Origin: Candidatus Saccharibacteria bacterium CG2_30_41_52
GTDB taxonomy: Bacteria; Patescibacteriota; Saccharimonadia; Saccharimonadales; Saccharimonadaceae
Length of the DNA: 64,000 nucleotides
Direction of reading: 5' to 3'
Assembly (NCBI GenBank): GCA_001873625.1
Contig: MNZN01000008.1
Coordinates: 62,001-126,000 of the forward strand
Part shown: positions 44,629 through 52,456 of the stretch, one piece after another
Position numbering within the stretch: the stretch's first letter is position 1
How the letters are laid out: the number at the start of each line of letters is the position of its first letter
Notes under the pieces: model-generated
The model's database searches: none
The model's input: only the letters and a program-made list of their open reading frames with translations
Told to the model about the DNA's origin: nothing
Position numbers and translations under genes: made by a program

Positions 44629-45816
44629 TTAATCCCTTGTTAGAACTAGTAGTTCCCGGGCGACGACTTGGTCTTCACGGTAGTACAATAAATCGTTTTG
44701 GGACACGTTGGTGAATTCGTGTGGTTTGTAGCCGTATCTGGCGATTGTGCCGATTAATGGTAGGTGAGTGAAGCTACCTTCTTTGTTGCGCCAAGCTGGA
44801 ACAGCGATACAGATTTGAGTGCCTGATTCGATTTGTGGGCGCAAATTTTTCAAAAATTCTGTAATAATGTGATCACAATTCTTTACGACTTCGTCTAATT
44901 TAGTGGGTGATGGTGGAGCGCTGAATGGTTGTCCTAAATATGTCTCGCCAACGACTGCGCTAATTGGACCATCCCATTTGGTTGTCATGGCATCGCCTTG
45001 ACTTAATCTAAAATCAAAATCTTTATGGAAACCGTTTGCAAGCCACTGTAGGTTATGGCCACTGTAATCCACCATCTTGTCGGATAGGTCGGTACCGTAG
45101 GCCGCGTAGCCCATTAGAAGGGCTTCTTGTAACACAACACCAGTTCCACAGAAGGGGTCCAGAATGGTAGGTGGTAGTTGGTAGGTGGTGGGTAGTAGAG
45201 GACCGACGGCCAGGTTTATCATGATTTGGGCTAGTTTTGGCGGTAACATGCCAACGAATGCATCGCGTTTTGGACGTTCTTGATCGCGTCGTGCGTATGC
45301 CGTGATATTTTGTGATCCAGTGCTGGTGGCGATAATGACTTTTCCGTCAGTTGCGCGCGCAATAATTAGTTCAACTTTGTTTGGCGATAAACCTAGTTTG
45401 TTGTGGTGGCTAGTAGCAGTGCTGAGAGCTGGTTCTGGGTTAGGGACAAGTCGCAGACTGACGCCGTATTTTTTTAGCTTTTGTTTTAGGATAATCCCAG
45501 TTTTTTGGACTTCGCGTCCGCCAACAGGGGAGTTGTATGCGCTAATTCCAAGCGTAATTTTGCCTTCAAATGATGACCATTCGTTAGTGTAAAACTGAAC
45601 TATTTTTTGGCTAATCTGATGCCAATCGCTGCGTGGTAGTTCGGCGATAACTTTTCCGGCTTTTAATACTCCACCGAATTGTTGAATATCAAAATCTTTG
45701 TCGCTGTCGATAAGTGCGGCGGTCGGTGATATTGGATTGATGGCTTTGCCGCCAAATACTCGCTCAAGTTCGGCTATGCCAAGTGCGGGCTGTCGTCCTA
45801 AAATTGCTATATACAT
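44629..45816 (-). CDS. TRM11/TrmG10-like RNA methyltransferase with an altered motif IV
   Basis: About 395 aa. The start MYIAILGRQPALGIAEL is preferred to the track's upstream GTG/TTG, which lies in hairpin E. An N-terminal THUMP-like region precedes a SAM-binding domain: motif I ILDPFCGTGVVLQEALLMG and motif II YGTDLSDKMVDYS. Where N6/N2 guanine methyltransferases carry DPPY, the protein has VVGETYLGQPF. It probably modifies tRNA, but the missing DPPY leaves activity open. A GTAGG-type repeat encodes LLPTTYQLPPT just before motif I. Confidence 0.8.
   Translation of the reverse strand: MYIAILGRQPALGIAELERVFGGKAINPISPTAALIDSDKDFDIQQFGGVLKAGKVIAELPRSDWHQISQKIVQFYTNEWSSFEGKITLGISAYNSPVGGREVQKTGIILKQKLKKYGVSLRLVPNPEPALSTATSHHNKLGLSPNKVELIIARATDGKVIIATSTGSQNITAYARRDQERPKRDAFVGMLPPKLAQIMINLAVGPLLPTTYQLPPTILDPFCGTGVVLQEALLMGYAAYGTDLSDKMVDYSGHNLQWLANGFHKDFDFRLSQGDAMTTKWDGPISAVVGETYLGQPFSAPPSPTKLDEVVKNCDHIITEFLKNLRPQIESGTQICIAVPAWRNKEGSFTHLPLIGTIARYGYKPHEFTNVSQNDLLYYREDQVVARELLVLTRD
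45166..45201 (+). repeat. GTAGG-type short repeat inside the TRM11-like gene
   Basis: GGTAGGTGGTAGTTGGTAGG and similar words, in frame, encode PLLPTTYQLPPT immediately before SAM motif I. Near-identical to the copy in prmC in both DNA and peptide. Confidence 0.7.
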
Positions 45817-45821
45817 ATGTT

Positions 45822-45989
45822 GATAGTCCACGCAACACAAATCATTACGATTTGAAACGTCCTCTCTGGTTAAAAACTTGTTTTTTGTACTCGACGTATC
45901 TACGGATATGCCTCGTCCAAAGAAGACAAGTTTTATAACTCATAGATGACTGTCTCAAATCCCAACAATTTGCATTGTGTGGACTATCT
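45822..45989. other. Long imperfect hairpin E (about 168 nt)
   Basis: GATAGTCCACGCAACACAAA pairs along its whole length with the sequence ending TTTGCATTGTGTGGACTATC, then GATTTGAAAC with the complement of GATTTGAGAC, then GTTAAAAACTTGTTTTTTGT with the complement of GTTATAAAACTTGTCTTCTT, up to a short loop. Most arm differences are A/G or C/T, which keep G-U pairing. It fills the region between divergent TRM11-like and flippase genes. Confidence 0.85.
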
Positions 45990-46037
45990 TATTATACGTG
46001 GTCAGCGACGTTTTCGGTGCTATAATTATATTTAGTT

Positions 46038-47081
46038 ATGTCATTTAGATCTTGGGCTACTATAATCACTTTTATTTTATTGGCACTGGTAGTGTTTTTC
46101 GGCTGGAATCAGATAACTTTAGCTTGGAGATTACTGGGTAGTGTTAATCTGTGGATTTGGGCTCTATTAATTCCATTTCAATTAGCTAGTTATTATGCAA
46201 CCAGCGGAATTATTTTTTCTTATTTACGATCAAAAGGTAATCTGCAACAAACAACTCACCGGCAGATGACGCGAATTGCATTGGAATTAAATTTTGTGAA
46301 TCACATTTTACCTAGCGGTGGCGCCGCTGGTTTTTCATATCTAGGCTGGGTACTGGGTCGTCACGGCGTAAGTGCTGGTAGGGCAACGATGGCGCAGATT
46401 ATCCGTTTTGTATTGGTATATATTAGTTTCGTTTCAATTGTAATTATTGCAGTGATTGTTTTAGCTCTTGACCATCAAATTGATCGAACTATCATTGTTA
46501 TTAGTGCGTTGCTGGTGTTTGTTGCTACTGGTGGTACGACATTAATTATATATTTGGTCGGAAATCACAAACGATTAATCACTTTCTCTGGAGTTGTAAC
46601 GCGCGCGGTCAATAAAGTCACAGCATTGTTTATGCGCAAGAATAAGGGGCAGATATTAAAATTGGAATCAGTTGAAAAATTCTTCACCGATATTCATACG
46701 GATTATTTGGAAATTAGGCGCGAAAAAAAGATTTTAATTCGGCCGCTCGCATGGTCAATCGTTACTAATTTATTAGACGCATCATTGATTTTGATTGCAT
46801 TTTTGTCACTGGGATTCTGGATCAATCCAGCCACATTATTTATTGCGTTTGGTGTTGCGTCGATCATTAGTATTTTCTCAGCGTCACCTGGTGGAGCAGG
46901 TGTTTATGAAGCGATCATGATTGCTTTCTTGGTATCTGCTGGTGTTGAACCAGACAGGGCAATTGCTGGTACATTATTGGCACGCGCAACGCTATTGGTG
47001 GGTACAATTTTGTTTGGTTATATATTTTATCAACTAACGATTAACAAATATGGAAAAGCCACAGATTCAACCAATATTTAG
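46038..47081 (+). CDS. Lysylphosphatidylglycerol-synthase-type membrane protein (flippase family)
   Basis: 347 aa with about eight helices. Family motifs are GGAAGFSYLGWVLGRHG near residue 95 and ASPGGAGVYEAIMIAFL near the C-terminus, matching the LPG_synthase_TM/UPF0104 family, which includes the MprF flippase domain. No aminoacyl-transferase domain. Likely lipid or lipid-linked sugar translocation. TATAAT ends 11 nt before the ATG. Overlaps xseA by 32 nt. Confidence 0.85.
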   Translation: MSFRSWATIITFILLALVVFFGWNQITLAWRLLGSVNLWIWALLIPFQLASYYATSGIIFSYLRSKGNLQQTTHRQMTRIALELNFVNHILPSGGAAGFSYLGWVLGRHGVSAGRATMAQIIRFVLVYISFVSIVIIAVIVLALDHQIDRTIIVISALLVFVATGGTTLIIYLVGNHKRLITFSGVVTRAVNKVTALFMRKNKGQILKLESVEKFFTDIHTDYLEIRREKKILIRPLAWSIVTNLLDASLILIAFLSLGFWINPATLFIAFGVASIISIFSASPGGAGVYEAIMIAFLVSAGVEPDRAIAGTLLARATLLVGTILFGYIFYQLTINKYGKATDSTNI

Positions 47082-48153
47082 CGTCAGTGATTTCATCGCT
47101 GTCGTTAATCAAACGCTTGAATATGCATATCCAAGCGTCTCGATTGAAGGTGAGGTGGCATCATTCAAAGTCAGCCAAGGCAAATTTGTATTCTTTGATA
47201 TTAAAGACAAGGGCGGCAGTGTTGGATGTTTTATGAGTGTTTGGCAATTACGCGTTCCAATCGAGGACGGTATGAAAGTAATTGTGTCGGCTATGCCTAA
47301 ATTAACTCAATGGGGTAAATTTAGTCTGACTGTAAAGACGGTTCGACCAAGTGGTGAAGGCGCATTAAAAAAGAGTTTTGAGTTGTTAAAAGCTAAATTA
47401 GACACTGAAGGATTGTTTGCGCCGGAGCGCAAGCGACAATTGCCGACATTACCAAAACACATTGCAATTATCAGTAGCACGCAATCAGCGGGTTACGCTG
47501 ACTTTATCAAAATTTTGAATGATCGTTGGGGCGGAATAAAAGTTGATGTGGCTCACGTTCAGGTTCAGGGCGAAATAGCACCAGACCAAATGATTAAAGC
47601 GATAGATTTTTTTAATCAGCAAGAATTATTACCAGAAGTTATTGTTATTATACGTGGTGGCGGTAGCGCTGATGATTTGGCGGCGTTTAACGATGAATTA
47701 TTGGTTCGCGCAATCGCCGGCAGTCGTATTCCAACATTGGTTGGTGTTGGGCATGAAACCGACGAAAGTTTATGCGATTTAGTGGCTGATGTTCGCGCTG
47801 CGACGCCCAGTAATGCTGCTCAGATTTTAGTACCAGATAAAAATGAAATAATCCGATCAGTTCGGGTTCAGGTTGGGTCTCTATTGCCGCGGATATTACA
47901 AATAATTGATCAGCAAAAAATAGCAGTCAGTGGATTGCTGATTAGTGCGATAGATTCAGTCGACAGAGCTATCGATGATCAAACGATGCGCGTGTCTAAT
48001 TTGAAAAATGTATTATCGCAACTTGATCCAAATAAAGTATTAGCCAGAGGGTACGCGTTAGTTCGTGGCGTAAAGCGGATTGGATCGGTGATTGAGATTG
48101 AAACGACTAATAATATAATGAAAGCAGAGGTTAAAAATGTCATCAACAAATAA
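47050..48153 (+). CDS. xseA: Exodeoxyribonuclease VII large subunit
   Basis: 367 aa. OB-fold N-terminus (ISVSDFIAVVNQTLE..., VEGEVASFK-like), catalytic domain with IIRGGGSADDLAAFNDE, VGHETDESLCDLVAD and VRAATPSNAAQI, and a shortened coiled-coil tail ending VLARGYALV. With XseB it degrades single-stranded DNA. Starts inside the flippase gene and overlaps xseB by 17 nt. Confidence 0.95.
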   Translation: MEKPQIQPIFSVSDFIAVVNQTLEYAYPSVSIEGEVASFKVSQGKFVFFDIKDKGGSVGCFMSVWQLRVPIEDGMKVIVSAMPKLTQWGKFSLTVKTVRPSGEGALKKSFELLKAKLDTEGLFAPERKRQLPTLPKHIAIISSTQSAGYADFIKILNDRWGGIKVDVAHVQVQGEIAPDQMIKAIDFFNQQELLPEVIVIIRGGGSADDLAAFNDELLVRAIAGSRIPTLVGVGHETDESLCDLVADVRAATPSNAAQILVPDKNEIIRSVRVQVGSLLPRILQIIDQQKIAVSGLLISAIDSVDRAIDDQTMRVSNLKNVLSQLDPNKVLARGYALVRGVKRIGSVIEIETTNNIMKAEVKNVINK

Positions 48154-48343
48154 ATCTATTTCTGAAAAAACTACAGAGCTATCAAAATTGATTACTTGGT
48201 TTGATAGTGAGGAATTTTCTTTGGAGGAGGCGATTGATAAATTTAAACAAGCCGAAAAATTAGCTGCAAGTATTGAATTGGATTTATCATCACTCAAAAA
48301 TGAAATTCAAATTGTTAAACAGCGATTCGATAGCGAAAATTAA
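48137..48343 (+). CDS. xseB: Exodeoxyribonuclease VII small subunit
   Basis: 68 aa, the normal size, with the conserved pattern LITWFDSEEFSLEEAIDKFKQAEKL. Coiled helical protein that binds several copies to XseA. Ribosome site GCAGAGG within xseA. Its stop overlaps a further ATG (TAATG). Confidence 0.92.
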   Translation: MSSTNKSISEKTTELSKLITWFDSEEFSLEEAIDKFKQAEKLAASIELDLSSLKNEIQIVKQRFDSEN

Positions 48344-48456
48344 TGATTAGGTTTTGGCCGGCGATATTTATACTGACTATATTTTTTGGTGCAGTGACTT
48401 TTCGAAGCACTCCATACCAGTTTTATTCTTTACAGGGTAGTGAAGCACAAGTATAA
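48343..48456 (+). CDS. Possible 37-aa membrane miniprotein coupled to xseB
   Basis: Too short for the ORF track. The ATG overlaps the xseB stop (TAATG), a coupling used elsewhere in this window. The peptide MIRFWPAIFILTIFFGAVTF is one hydrophobic helix, followed by a short polar tail. No family is recognised. Its own stop is the TAA within the -10 TATAAT of the next gene. Confidence 0.4.
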   Translation: MIRFWPAIFILTIFFGAVTFRSTPYQFYSLQGSEAQV

Positions 48457-48457
48457 T
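48429..48457 (+). promoter_or_regulatory. Promoter of the PsbP-like/lipoprotein-like gene
   Basis: TTTACA, 17-nt spacer, TATAAT ending 6 nt before ATG 48464. Predicts a leaderless mRNA. Confidence 0.75.
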
Positions 48458-48463
48458 GACGCT

Positions 48464-49123
48464 ATGATGTATTTGAACTCTAAGCGCGAAAGTGGTTTTA
48501 TGAATGGATGGATGATTACTACAATCGGTTTGATTATTGTAATTGCGATTGTTGCAGGATTGGCCGTTTGGTCGTACATAAATTATAACGACCAAAAAAC
48601 AAATGTTGATACTAAGATTGATGCTGCAGTTGCAACTGCTAAAAAAGAGCAAGCCGATTCAGACGAAACTAAATTTATGCAACGAGAAAAAGAACCAAAA
48701 CGATTATTTGTTGGTCCCGAGGATTATGGACGTGTAAGCTTTAATTATCCAAAAACTTGGAGCGTATTTGTCAACAAGGACGCGTCAAGCGGCGGCACGT
48801 ACGAGGCATACCTAAATCCAGTAACTGTTCCTCCGATTAGCACGACTCAACAGTTTGCATTGCGCCTGACGATTGAGCAAAAAGATTATGACAAGGTTAT
48901 TACTGGCTATGATCCATTAGTAAAAAAGGGCGACCTCAAATCTAGCAGTATTACAGTTGGTGGCGTTTCGGGCACCAGAATAGACGGCGATTTTAGTAAA
49001 GACATTCGTGGATCGGCTGTCGTGTTTAAGATTCGTGACAAAACTTTGACACTTAGAACAGATGCCAATACATTCAAAGCTGATTTTGATGCTTTGATAA
49101 AAACAATCAAGTTCGTCAAATAG
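48464..49123 (+). CDS. Membrane-anchored protein of unknown function
   Basis: 219 aa when started at ATG 48464, chosen because a full promoter ends 6 nt before it; the track start lies upstream of that promoter. A polar N-terminus, one transmembrane helix (WMITTIGLIIVIAIVAGLAVW), a K/E-rich linker and an extracytoplasmic domain (FNYPKTWSVFVNKDA..., ending FDALIKTIKFVK) reminiscent of PsbP-like/MOG1 folds that often follow such anchors. Function unknown. Confidence 0.75.
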   Translation: MMYLNSKRESGFMNGWMITTIGLIIVIAIVAGLAVWSYINYNDQKTNVDTKIDAAVATAKKEQADSDETKFMQREKEPKRLFVGPEDYGRVSFNYPKTWSVFVNKDASSGGTYEAYLNPVTVPPISTTQQFALRLTIEQKDYDKVITGYDPLVKKGDLKSSSITVGGVSGTRIDGDFSKDIRGSAVVFKIRDKTLTLRTDANTFKADFDALIKTIKFVK

Positions 49124-49159
49124 TCCAATCAATCCTACAGCGTGCTACAATTATTGTAT

Positions 49160-49903
49160 ATGGGTTTGGCACCAGGGGAGCACGAACAATTTTATAACGG
49201 TCCACTAAATGATGGCCTACCATCGATTGTCGCCGCTGCCCACGAACTCAAATCTCCTCTTGCTCTGGTCCGACAGCTGTCCTTGATGCTGGAAACTGGT
49301 GATTTGCCGCTTGCTGACCAAAAACGCATGCTCAGACAAATCAGTTTAACTAGCGAAAGAGCGCTAAGGCTTACTAGCGATTTGACTCGATCAGTTAGAT
49401 TGTCAGATGCACTATTTAAATTAGAGCCAATTAACCCGCAGCAATTGTGCGAGGATATTGTGCGCGAATTGGCACCGCTTTTCACGGCACATAATCGTGA
49501 TGTTAAATTAGTTTCTCGCAAGCATCATCTGCTATTGGTAGCTAATCGCGATTTGCTTCGCCGTATTATTATGAATTTTAGCGATAACGCTTTGCATTAT
49601 ACTGAAAATGACAGTGCAGTAGAGATCAAGATTGTGTCGTTGAAATCAGGCAATATTATTCGACTTTGTGTGCGTGATTATGGCCCAGCATTGCCAATTG
49701 ATACGTTGAAATCACTACAGGGGAAATTGGCAAATTGCGCTCCAACGCCAGTGCATGCTAGACCTCAGAGTAGTGGTTTGGGATTATATATTTCTAGTCA
49801 GTTTGCAGATGCTATGAACGGCCGTATTGGCGTGACTCAACACCGTGACGGCGCGACTTTTTATATTGATTTACAGGCTTCGCAACAATTGAGCTTGTTA
49901 TGA
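49160..49903 (+). CDS. Soluble sensor histidine kinase
   Basis: 247 aa from ATG 49160, supported by a TACAAT ending 8 nt before it (the track's GTG lies upstream of that box). H-box AAHELKSPLAL with the phospho-histidine at about H28, then the ATPase domain: N-box NFSDNALHYT, G1 VRDYGPALP and G2 GLGLYISSQFADAM. There is no membrane helix and no recognisable input domain, so it must sense a cytoplasmic signal or partner. Overlaps the response regulator by 4 nt. Confidence 0.9.
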   Translation: MGLAPGEHEQFYNGPLNDGLPSIVAAAHELKSPLALVRQLSLMLETGDLPLADQKRMLRQISLTSERALRLTSDLTRSVRLSDALFKLEPINPQQLCEDIVRELAPLFTAHNRDVKLVSRKHHLLLVANRDLLRRIIMNFSDNALHYTENDSAVEIKIVSLKSGNIIRLCVRDYGPALPIDTLKSLQGKLANCAPTPVHARPQSSGLGLYISSQFADAMNGRIGVTQHRDGATFYIDLQASQQLSLL

Positions 49904-50271
49904 AAACTCCAAAAGTATTGATTGTTGAAGACGATGAATGGCTGGCCGAACAACATTTGCGTGTCCTGAGTTTAGCTGGTTACGAAGCTACCATTGCGCT
50001 ACATGCCATAGCGGCGATACAACTGATTGACGACATTCATCCTGATGTAATTATTTTAGATGTTCTACTGACGGGCAATACGGCGTTTGCATTACTACAT
50101 GAACTGCAGTCGTATGGTGATACTGGTAAAATACCAATAATAATTTGTTCTAATTTGGCTAGCGAATTATCAATCGATAATTTAAAACCATATGGTGTCA
50201 AACGAATTCTTGATAAAACGACTATGGAGCCTGATGATGTTGTGGCGGCAGTGCGCAATGTTCTGTTATGA
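49900..50271 (+). CDS. Single-domain response regulator paired with the kinase
   Basis: 123 aa receiver: VLIVEDDEWLAEQH, phospho-acceptor about D54 (DVIILDVLLTG), and a K in KRILDKT. There is no DNA-binding output domain. It overlaps the kinase and recO by 4 nt each (ATGA), forming a tightly coupled three-gene unit. Confidence 0.9.
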   Translation: MKTPKVLIVEDDEWLAEQHLRVLSLAGYEATIALHAIAAIQLIDDIHPDVIILDVLLTGNTAFALLHELQSYGDTGKIPIIICSNLASELSIDNLKPYGVKRILDKTTMEPDDVVAAVRNVLL

Positions 50272-50945
50272 AAACATTTAAAACATCAGCAATAGTTTTG
50301 CGCCGTACAAATTACGGTGAAGCTGATCGAATTTTGCAATTATTAACTCCAGATGGCAAACGTAGCGTGATGGCACGTGGGGTCCGTCGCGAAAAAAGTC
50401 GATTAGCTGGCGGAATTGAGTTATTTGCTGTTTGCGATGTAGTGATTACTGAAGGTAAAGGTGAATTGGGTATATTGACGTCGGCCAGATTAGCACATTT
50501 TTTTCAGCATATTATGCAAGATTATGATCGAATGCAGTTTGCGTACACTGTAATTAAACTAGTAAATAATGCTAGCGAAATGGTAAATGGGCCAGAATGG
50601 TACGATGTTTTGTCGGAAACATTGGCTGGGTTGGACGCGCATTCAATTCAGCTGGGCGTTGTTCAGTCGTGGTTTTATTTGCGATATGCCGCACTTTTAG
50701 GATATGAACTAAGCTTATGGCATGATGTTGCGGGCGAAAAATTGGTTGCAGAAAAAACCTATCGCTACGATGTTGGCGAACGCGGCCTACGTGCCGTAGC
50801 GGATGGGGAATTGACGTCAGAACACATTAAATTACTGCGTCTAATTGCTACCAGGCCGATAAAAGTGATAGCTCAAATTGGCGGGATTGATACTATTATC
50901 GGCGACTGTCTGTTGGTCGCGCGTGAACACGTTGCGCTTACATAG
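50268..50945 (+). CDS. recO: DNA repair protein RecO
   Basis: 225 aa. N-terminal OB fold (KTSAIVLRRTNYGEADRILQLLT, ARGVRREKSRLAGGIELF) is typical of RecO, which loads RecA with RecR. The C-terminal zinc cysteines found in many RecO proteins are absent and the C-terminal domain is short. Co-translated with a two-component pair, which is unusual. Confidence 0.9.
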   Translation: MKTFKTSAIVLRRTNYGEADRILQLLTPDGKRSVMARGVRREKSRLAGGIELFAVCDVVITEGKGELGILTSARLAHFFQHIMQDYDRMQFAYTVIKLVNNASEMVNGPEWYDVLSETLAGLDAHSIQLGVVQSWFYLRYAALLGYELSLWHDVAGEKLVAEKTYRYDVGERGLRAVADGELTSEHIKLLRLIATRPIKVIAQIGGIDTIIGDCLLVAREHVALT

Positions 50946-50954
50946 GGTAAAAGT

Positions 50955-50984
50955 TTGCCCTATCATTTTAAATTCTGGTATAAT
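50955..50984 (+). promoter_or_regulatory. Promoter of glyS
   Basis: TTGCCC, 18-nt spacer, TATAAT ending 10 nt before ATG 50995. Supports that ATG and a leaderless mRNA; the -35 starts 10 nt after the recO stop. Confidence 0.75.
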
Positions 50985-50994
50985 AACCAGCATT

Positions 50995-52389
50995 ATGATC
51001 GATAAGAATACCAGCAACATCCAAATGGAATCAATTATTAGCCTGTGTAAACGCCGAGGGTTTGTTTATCAAGGGTCTGATATTTATGGTGGAATGGCTG
51101 GTATGTATGATTTCGGTCCTTATGGAGTCGAACTTTTGAACAATATCAAAGCGCAATGGTGGAAAGAAAACGTTCAAACGCGCGAAGATTATGTCGGTTT
51201 GGACAGTGCAATGTTCAAAGAGCCAAAAGTTTGGGATGCATCAGGTCACACTAGTGGTTTTTCTGACCCACTTTCTGAATGTAAAGTTTGTAATACACGT
51301 ATTCGTGTCGATAAAGAACTAGCAAAAATTGGCATTACGGCTGACGAAAAAATGTCCGAAGCTGCAATTAATGAATTGTTTGATGCACATAAAGCTGATA
51401 TAAAATGCCCAAAATGCGGTAAAACTGATTGGACGCCCGTCAAAGCTTTCAATCTATTAGTTAAAACTAACATGGGTAACTTTACTGGTTTAGATGAGCA
51501 ACCTGTTTATTTGCCAGGTGAAGCTTGTCAGGGTATTTATTTGAATTTCAAAAACATTGTCGATACTACCAGGATGAAAGTACCATTTGGTATAGCTCAA
51601 ATCGGAAAAGCATTTCGTAATGAAATCTCACCACGAAACTTTTTGTTCCGTTGTCGCGAATTCGAACAAGCTGATACTCAATATTTTGTGAAACCTCATG
51701 AGAATAAAGAGGCATACGAAAGAATCAAACAGGAACGAATGGATTGGTACGTTAGAATGGGTATCAAACCAGAGAACCTTCGATTCAAACAGCATGACAA
51801 CTTGGTGTTTTACGCGTCTGACGCTTGGGATATTGAATATAACTTCCCATCATATGGTTTTGACGAAATTGAAGGTATTCATGATCGTACTGATTATGAC
51901 CTGTCACAGCATACTAAATTTTCTGGCGTAGATTTGTCGTACAAAGATCCATACACTGGTGAAAAATATATTCCATGGGTTTTGGAAACGTCAGCCGGTC
52001 TAGGACGTATGTTCTTGACGTTTATTTCTGATGCTTACACTGAAGATAAGGTGGGTGATGATATGCGAACGGTTTTGAAACTTAGTTACGATTTAGCACC
52101 AATCAAAGTAGCCGTATTTCCACTGCTGAAAAATAAACCAGAACTAGTTGCTAAATCCAGAGAAGTTTACGAAATGCTAAAAGGCCGTTTGAACTGTGAA
52201 TGGGATGACAATGGCAATATTGGTAAACGTTATCGCCGCCAAGACGAAATTGGTACTCCATACTGTGTAGTCGTCGACTTTGAAACCCTAGAGGACAATA
52301 TGGTTACTGTTCGCGATCGTGATACCACTGAGCAAAAACGCGTATCAATCGACGAATTGTTCGCTACTATCGCCCCCACAAACGCCTAG
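50995..52389 (+). CDS. glyS: Glycyl-tRNA synthetase, single-chain (eukaryote/archaea-like) type
   Basis: 464 aa homodimeric class II enzyme, not the bacterial alpha2-beta2 form. The ATG is chosen from the promoter position; the track adds 39 residues from the recO region. Opens SIISLCKRRGFVYQGSDIYGG, motif 2 FRNEISPRNFLFRCREFEQ, motif 3 ETSAGLGRMFLTFI, then the anticodon-binding domain. A zinc-ribbon-like insertion keeps CKVCNT and CPKCGK. Confidence 0.96.
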   Translation: MIDKNTSNIQMESIISLCKRRGFVYQGSDIYGGMAGMYDFGPYGVELLNNIKAQWWKENVQTREDYVGLDSAMFKEPKVWDASGHTSGFSDPLSECKVCNTRIRVDKELAKIGITADEKMSEAAINELFDAHKADIKCPKCGKTDWTPVKAFNLLVKTNMGNFTGLDEQPVYLPGEACQGIYLNFKNIVDTTRMKVPFGIAQIGKAFRNEISPRNFLFRCREFEQADTQYFVKPHENKEAYERIKQERMDWYVRMGIKPENLRFKQHDNLVFYASDAWDIEYNFPSYGFDEIEGIHDRTDYDLSQHTKFSGVDLSYKDPYTGEKYIPWVLETSAGLGRMFLTFISDAYTEDKVGDDMRTVLKLSYDLAPIKVAVFPLLKNKPELVAKSREVYEMLKGRLNCEWDDNGNIGKRYRRQDEIGTPYCVVVDFETLEDNMVTVRDRDTTEQKRVSIDELFATIAPTNA

Positions 52390-52456
52390 TAATTTCTATT
52401 ACTAGGAATGACAATAATTGTAATTTATTAAATTTGTAAAAAGATAGGTGAATAAT

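Noticed and set aside
44466-44714. 82-aa + strand ORF between rpmA and the TRM11-like gene
   Set aside because: It covers hairpin D and runs into the 3' end of the minus-strand gene; composition follows the palindrome, and there is no ribosome site.
52385-52406. CCTAGTAAT-TTCT-ATTACTAGG hairpin at the end of glyS as a terminator
   Set aside because: A perfect 9-bp stem, but it is followed by AATGACAAT with no T-run; noted only as a possible weak element.
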